A stretch of DNA of 36,299 nt from the NCBI RefSeq assembly GCF_003852495.1, contig NZ_QAJI01000001.1:570937-607235 (forward strand), in the 5' to 3' direction. Below the pieces are notes generated by a model that was given only the letters and a program-made list of their open reading frames with translations, was not told where the DNA came from and did not search any database. The position numbers and the translations under genes were made by a program. This DNA comes from Taibaiella sp. KBW10 (GTDB taxonomy: Bacteria > Bacteroidota > Bacteroidia > Chitinophagales > Chitinophagaceae). Of the stretch, positions 33,611 through 36,299 are shown piece by piece; position 1 is the first letter of the stretch; the number at the start of each line of letters is the position of its first letter.

Positions 33611-34801
33611 TTATGGATGATAAGCATACGCAATCTCGTATACCTGATTTTTATACTTATCAGCAATCTCCCCGACTTTAAGGGCTTTCGCCTGCGGTGT
33701 GGGTTCACAAATCACATACTGCTCATTATTGTAAGAAACGGTAGCACCTTTAATATGATCCAGCTTTACTGCAAGCATCACGTGGCTTGGATAACGCACA
33801 ACAACCATAGGCAGATTATATACTTCCTTTACCAGAAAATAAAACAAAGCAATGCGGTCATCACAATCACTTTTATCATTGATCAGCGTCAGTTCCGGAG
33901 AAAAACGCTGCTCTTTACCTACTGCTACAATATCACTTTCATAAGTAAATGCATTGCGGACAAACTCCATCAGGTATTCCACACCTTTTCGCTGTGGCAT
34001 TTTATGAATTGCCTTTTTCAACTCGGGAATAAGGGTTTGATACGTACTGTTACTGACGGGAATATTAAAATAGGCATCGTAATTTAATACAGGATAATTA
34101 ACAAATAAGGTGTCCATAGCCTTATTGACTTTAATATCAAATTGATAGGGCACATTATTAAAGGTAAAATCAATCAGTTTATTGCTAAAGTTATTTTCCG
34201 TAAAATCCGGTAGCTGATTTATCTTATAAGAAAATGCGGACAGCTTATTTTTAGGAACATCCAAAGGTATATTCTGTAGTTCATCCCGATCAAAATCGAT
34301 TTTCTGGAAGTCATGACGGTTAAGGCATATATAAGATTTGCCTTCATAAACAAAGTAAGGAACATCATACACATCCTCATTACTCTGCACATAAAACAAT
34401 AATTGTTCTTTTATAATAGCAAGGCGCACATCAAACCCAGTCTCTCTCATGAAATACCATTTCAATAAAGTATAGGATACATAATTTGTGACTTTGGGGT
34501 TTAAATAATTAGCCGTCCTGCGTACCATTTGATAGTACATCCAATCACTAAGATGATGTTCTTCTTTGTACGCACCGAGCGCATGAGCCACGACCTGATA
34601 GTTACTTTGTTCCAACTGCCGTGTATACTGCTGCACATTTGCAACGGTTACCGCCTCCTGCATGGGTGCTATATCTGCAACGATGTTAGGGATATGAAAA
34701 GCTTCTTTATAAATGTCAATCGTTTGGGCATATGTAGTATGTCCAATGGTCAACAATAATAAAATCAACCCTCTAAACCATATGTTGCAAAACATTTTCA
34801 C
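33611..34801 (-). CDS. Exported transglutaminase-like superfamily protein
   Basis: The 396-residue product has a signal peptide (about 1-25, ending TTYAQ). The central part is beta-rich and unrecognised. The last quarter reads as a transglutaminase-like core: C313 in DKSDCDDRIALFYFLVKEV and H340 in RYPSHVMLAV. The third catalytic position, normally Asp in a VDPT-like motif, reads YVICEPT with E366. Members of this bacterial superfamily are usually proteases or peptidoglycan-linked enzymes rather than crosslinkers. A Cys-His-Glu arrangement may be active or degenerate. It is upstream of the S9D gene on the same strand but separated by 145 bases. Confidence 0.7.
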   Translation of the reverse strand: MKMFCNIWFRGLILLLLTIGHTTYAQTIDIYKEAFHIPNIVADIAPMQEAVTVANVQQYTRQLEQSNYQVVAHALGAYKEEHHLSDWMYYQMVRRTANYLNPKVTNYVSYTLLKWYFMRETGFDVRLAIIKEQLLFYVQSNEDVYDVPYFVYEGKSYICLNRHDFQKIDFDRDELQNIPLDVPKNKLSAFSYKINQLPDFTENNFSNKLIDFTFNNVPYQFDIKVNKAMDTLFVNYPVLNYDAYFNIPVSNSTYQTLIPELKKAIHKMPQRKGVEYLMEFVRNAFTYESDIVAVGKEQRFSPELTLINDKSDCDDRIALFYFLVKEVYNLPMVVVRYPSHVMLAVKLDHIKGATVSYNNEQYVICEPTPQAKALKVGEIADKYKNQVYEIAYAYHP

Positions 34802-35149
34802 TATATAAATATACGAAATATACAGAAATGATAATAATTATTTAACATAGAGCCTATCTATTCATACATATAAATCGGGAGAATTATGTTAACCCAAGTT
34901 AATAACCCGTTATATCACATATTTTATAGACATACTTAGCTTTTCTGATTCTATATTTGCCGCCCTAACACACACAGCTATCTTAAAATACCTCACTACA
35001 TTATACATTGATATTATCCACATTCATATCATAACAAATTGATATTCTGATAATAGTCAAACCCTTTGAAATTAAATATCGTATATCCTAACAGATCGTA
35101 GGATTAAGTTATAATACTCATTTTTTTTCAATACATAAATTTCATTATT
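34802..35149. other. AT-rich intergenic region (348 bp) with a probable long 5' leader
   Basis: No gene is visible. A perfect -7 box (34952-34959) implies an mRNA leader of roughly 180 bases before the plus-strand ATG at 35150. Within the leader a small hairpin is possible: ATCCTA (35085-35090) with TAGGAT (35099-35104). No known riboswitch pattern is recognised. Confidence 0.5.
34952..34959 (+). promoter_or_regulatory. -7 box of the last T9SS cargo gene
   Basis: TATATTTG matches TAnnTTTG exactly. No -33 TTG lies 17-23 bases upstream. It is far (190 bases) from the ATG. Confidence 0.4.
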
Positions 35150-36199
35150 ATGAAAACGTCGCTTTACAAAAAAGCATCTTTGCTCTTAGCTATCTTAATC
35201 GGTATAGCCGTACAATCTAACGCACAAGTTAGTTACAATGTAAGTCCTATCGCATCTACAAACGGTTATACCCTGAATACAAAAATTACGATCACCGGAA
35301 TCGATGTTATCACCTATTACGGGCCGGGTAGTTTCCAATACAATATCAAACTGAATTATGCCAATACCATCACCGGTACAGGAAATTCCGGAAATTTTTA
35401 TGCTTATGAAATTAAATTTTACAAAAACAGTTCCGGTTCTTTCCAAAGCGCACAAAGCACCAGTTCTATCCCCGTAGCTACAGCATCGGGCAGCATGACT
35501 TCTTATGGCCCCAACTCCGGAACAAGTACATTAGTGACCGGTACCGGATTATATACGAATCCCAATGTGATTAATGAAATCTTGACAAGTGTAGGCCTTG
35601 CTGTAAACGCACCCGGAATACCAAGCCAAACCGCAGGATCTACTCCTGCCACTATCGCTCCTCTGCCGGTAAGCTTGGAAAGCTTTACTGCACAAAATAA
35701 CAATGGACAAGTTTCCCTGAAATGGCTTACCGTAAGTGAACACAACAACAAAGGTTTTGCGATAGAATCCAGTACTAATGCCCGTGATTGGCATAGCATA
35801 GGTTTTGTAAACAGCTTAGCTAAGGAAGGTAACAGCACCGAAAGATTAGCGTATACCTTTACAGCAACTAATGTAACAAGCAAAACATACTACCGCTTAC
35901 AACAAACGGACAATGATGGTACAGCGATCTATTCTGCAATTGTGATGGTGAGTGGTGGTGCTACTGAAACGGGCCTGGTGAGTGTGTATCCTAATCCTGC
36001 TACCGGCAATGCCGTAACGGTAGACGGTATAAAAGATGCTAACACTTTAAGTCTGTATAATGCTATTGGTCAGCAACAAAAAGTAATGGTCAACAGCAAT
36101 TCAGGTACAGCGGTATCTTTTTCTCTGGATAATTTATCTAACGGGGTTTATTATATCAGTGCTGATCAAAAACAATACAAGATCATCGTGAACAAATAA
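35150..36199 (+). CDS. Secreted T9SS cargo protein with unknown N-terminal domain
   Basis: The 349-residue product has a signal peptide (about 1-25, ending QSNAQ). An N-terminal beta-rich, Ser/Thr/Gly-rich domain (about 26-170) is not recognised. The next segment, LPVSLESFTAQNNNGQVSLKWLTVSEHNNKGFAIE (starting near 180), is the widespread fibronectin-like module that precedes the sorting signal in many Bacteroidota surface proteins. The type A sorting domain starts at VYPNPATGNAVTV and ends KYKIIVNK-like (QYKIIVNK). Export by Sec and T9SS is expected. No enzymatic motif is present, so an adhesive or structural role is a guess. A strong terminator follows 14 bases past the stop. Confidence 0.85.
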   Translation: MKTSLYKKASLLLAILIGIAVQSNAQVSYNVSPIASTNGYTLNTKITITGIDVITYYGPGSFQYNIKLNYANTITGTGNSGNFYAYEIKFYKNSSGSFQSAQSTSSIPVATASGSMTSYGPNSGTSTLVTGTGLYTNPNVINEILTSVGLAVNAPGIPSQTAGSTPATIAPLPVSLESFTAQNNNGQVSLKWLTVSEHNNKGFAIESSTNARDWHSIGFVNSLAKEGNSTERLAYTFTATNVTSKTYYRLQQTDNDGTAIYSAIVMVSGGATETGLVSVYPNPATGNAVTVDGIKDANTLSLYNAIGQQQKVMVNSNSGTAVSFSLDNLSNGVYYISADQKQYKIIVNK

Positions 36200-36212
36200 A
36201 GGATGATGAACC

Positions 36213-36255
36213 ATAAAAGAGGGGCAGATATGTTACATATCTGCCCCTCTTTTAT
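36213..36255 (+). terminator. Strong terminator of the last T9SS cargo gene
   Basis: A perfect 21-base inverted repeat (36213-36233 and 36235-36255), with core AGAGGGGCAGATATGT, ends in TTTTAT. The A run on the left could also allow use from the opposite strand. Confidence 0.85.
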
Positions 36256-36299
36256 GTACAAGATTATCACTGATAAAATGATTACAGAAAATGCCTGAT

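Noticed and set aside
33596-34087. A 163-codon plus-strand frame opposite the transglutaminase-like gene
   Set aside because: It is antisense to a gene with a signal peptide and catalytic motifs, its predicted sequence has no protein-like domain, and no promoter precedes it.
34960-35149. A riboswitch in the leader of the last T9SS cargo gene
   Set aside because: No conserved core of a known class is recognised, only a 6-base hairpin, so it is listed as a leader and not as a riboswitch.
1-36299. CRISPR array, toxin-antitoxin or anti-phage defence island
   Set aside because: No regular direct repeats with spacers, no Cas genes and no toxin-antitoxin pair are visible. The accessory stretch at 7130-9403 has no nuclease, helicase or NTPase motif.

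Overview
The window looks like chromosomal DNA from a member of the Bacteroidota, most likely the Chitinophagia (Chitinophagaceae-like); the genus is not resolved. The evidence is four exported proteins with C-terminal type IX secretion (T9SS) sorting domains, repeated TAnnTTTG -7 promoter boxes, and family content typical of the phylum: a TPR-HTH membrane regulator, a bacterial deoxyhypusine-synthase-like protein and an S9D peptidase. Most of the window is ordinary core and accessory sequence. No phage, integrase, transposase or CRISPR array is visible.

Layout. 84-1739 (minus): Xaa-Pro aminopeptidase plus a small membrane protein. 1905-3680 (minus) and 3903-5024 (plus): a membrane-spanning TPR/HTH regulator divergent from a secreted GEVED/PKD protein. 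5130-6736 (minus): a YetF-type membrane protein with an added zinc ribbon, and a TraB/Tiki-like exported protein. 6737-10247: an AT-rich accessory stretch with a PKD-like lipoprotein, a probable outer-membrane protein, and a 370-bp repeat built of nested inverted repeats. 10248-10322 (minus): tRNA-His. 10386-11684 (minus): ribonuclease Z and a STAS protein. 11801-14144 (minus): MATE exporter overlapping a T9SS cargo gene. 14234-19737 (minus): DUF1697 protein, deoxyhypusine-synthase-like enzyme and a 1230-residue subtilisin-like T9SS protease. 20016-21519 (plus): panB and a YggS-type PLP protein. 21592-24828 (minus): LOG-family protein, O-methyltransferase and a LysM glucosaminidase in one operon. 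25102-26487 (plus): a LutB-like iron-sulfur protein. 26679-30760 (plus): an OmpR-type two-component system, then a Usp-like protein, a small lipocalin-like protein and a DUF1275 membrane protein. 31051-34801 (minus): an S9D glutamyl-peptidase-like enzyme and a transglutaminase-like protein. 35150-36199 (plus): a fourth T9SS cargo protein.

The items most worth a second look are the compound inverted-repeat element at 9452-9821, the exported gene pair before it with its palindromic upstream region, the deoxyhypusine-synthase-like enzyme, the Asp-to-Glu change proposed in the subtilisin-like protease, and the zinc-ribbon YetF protein. All functions are read from sequence motifs. No database search was run, and statements of family identity rest on recognition.
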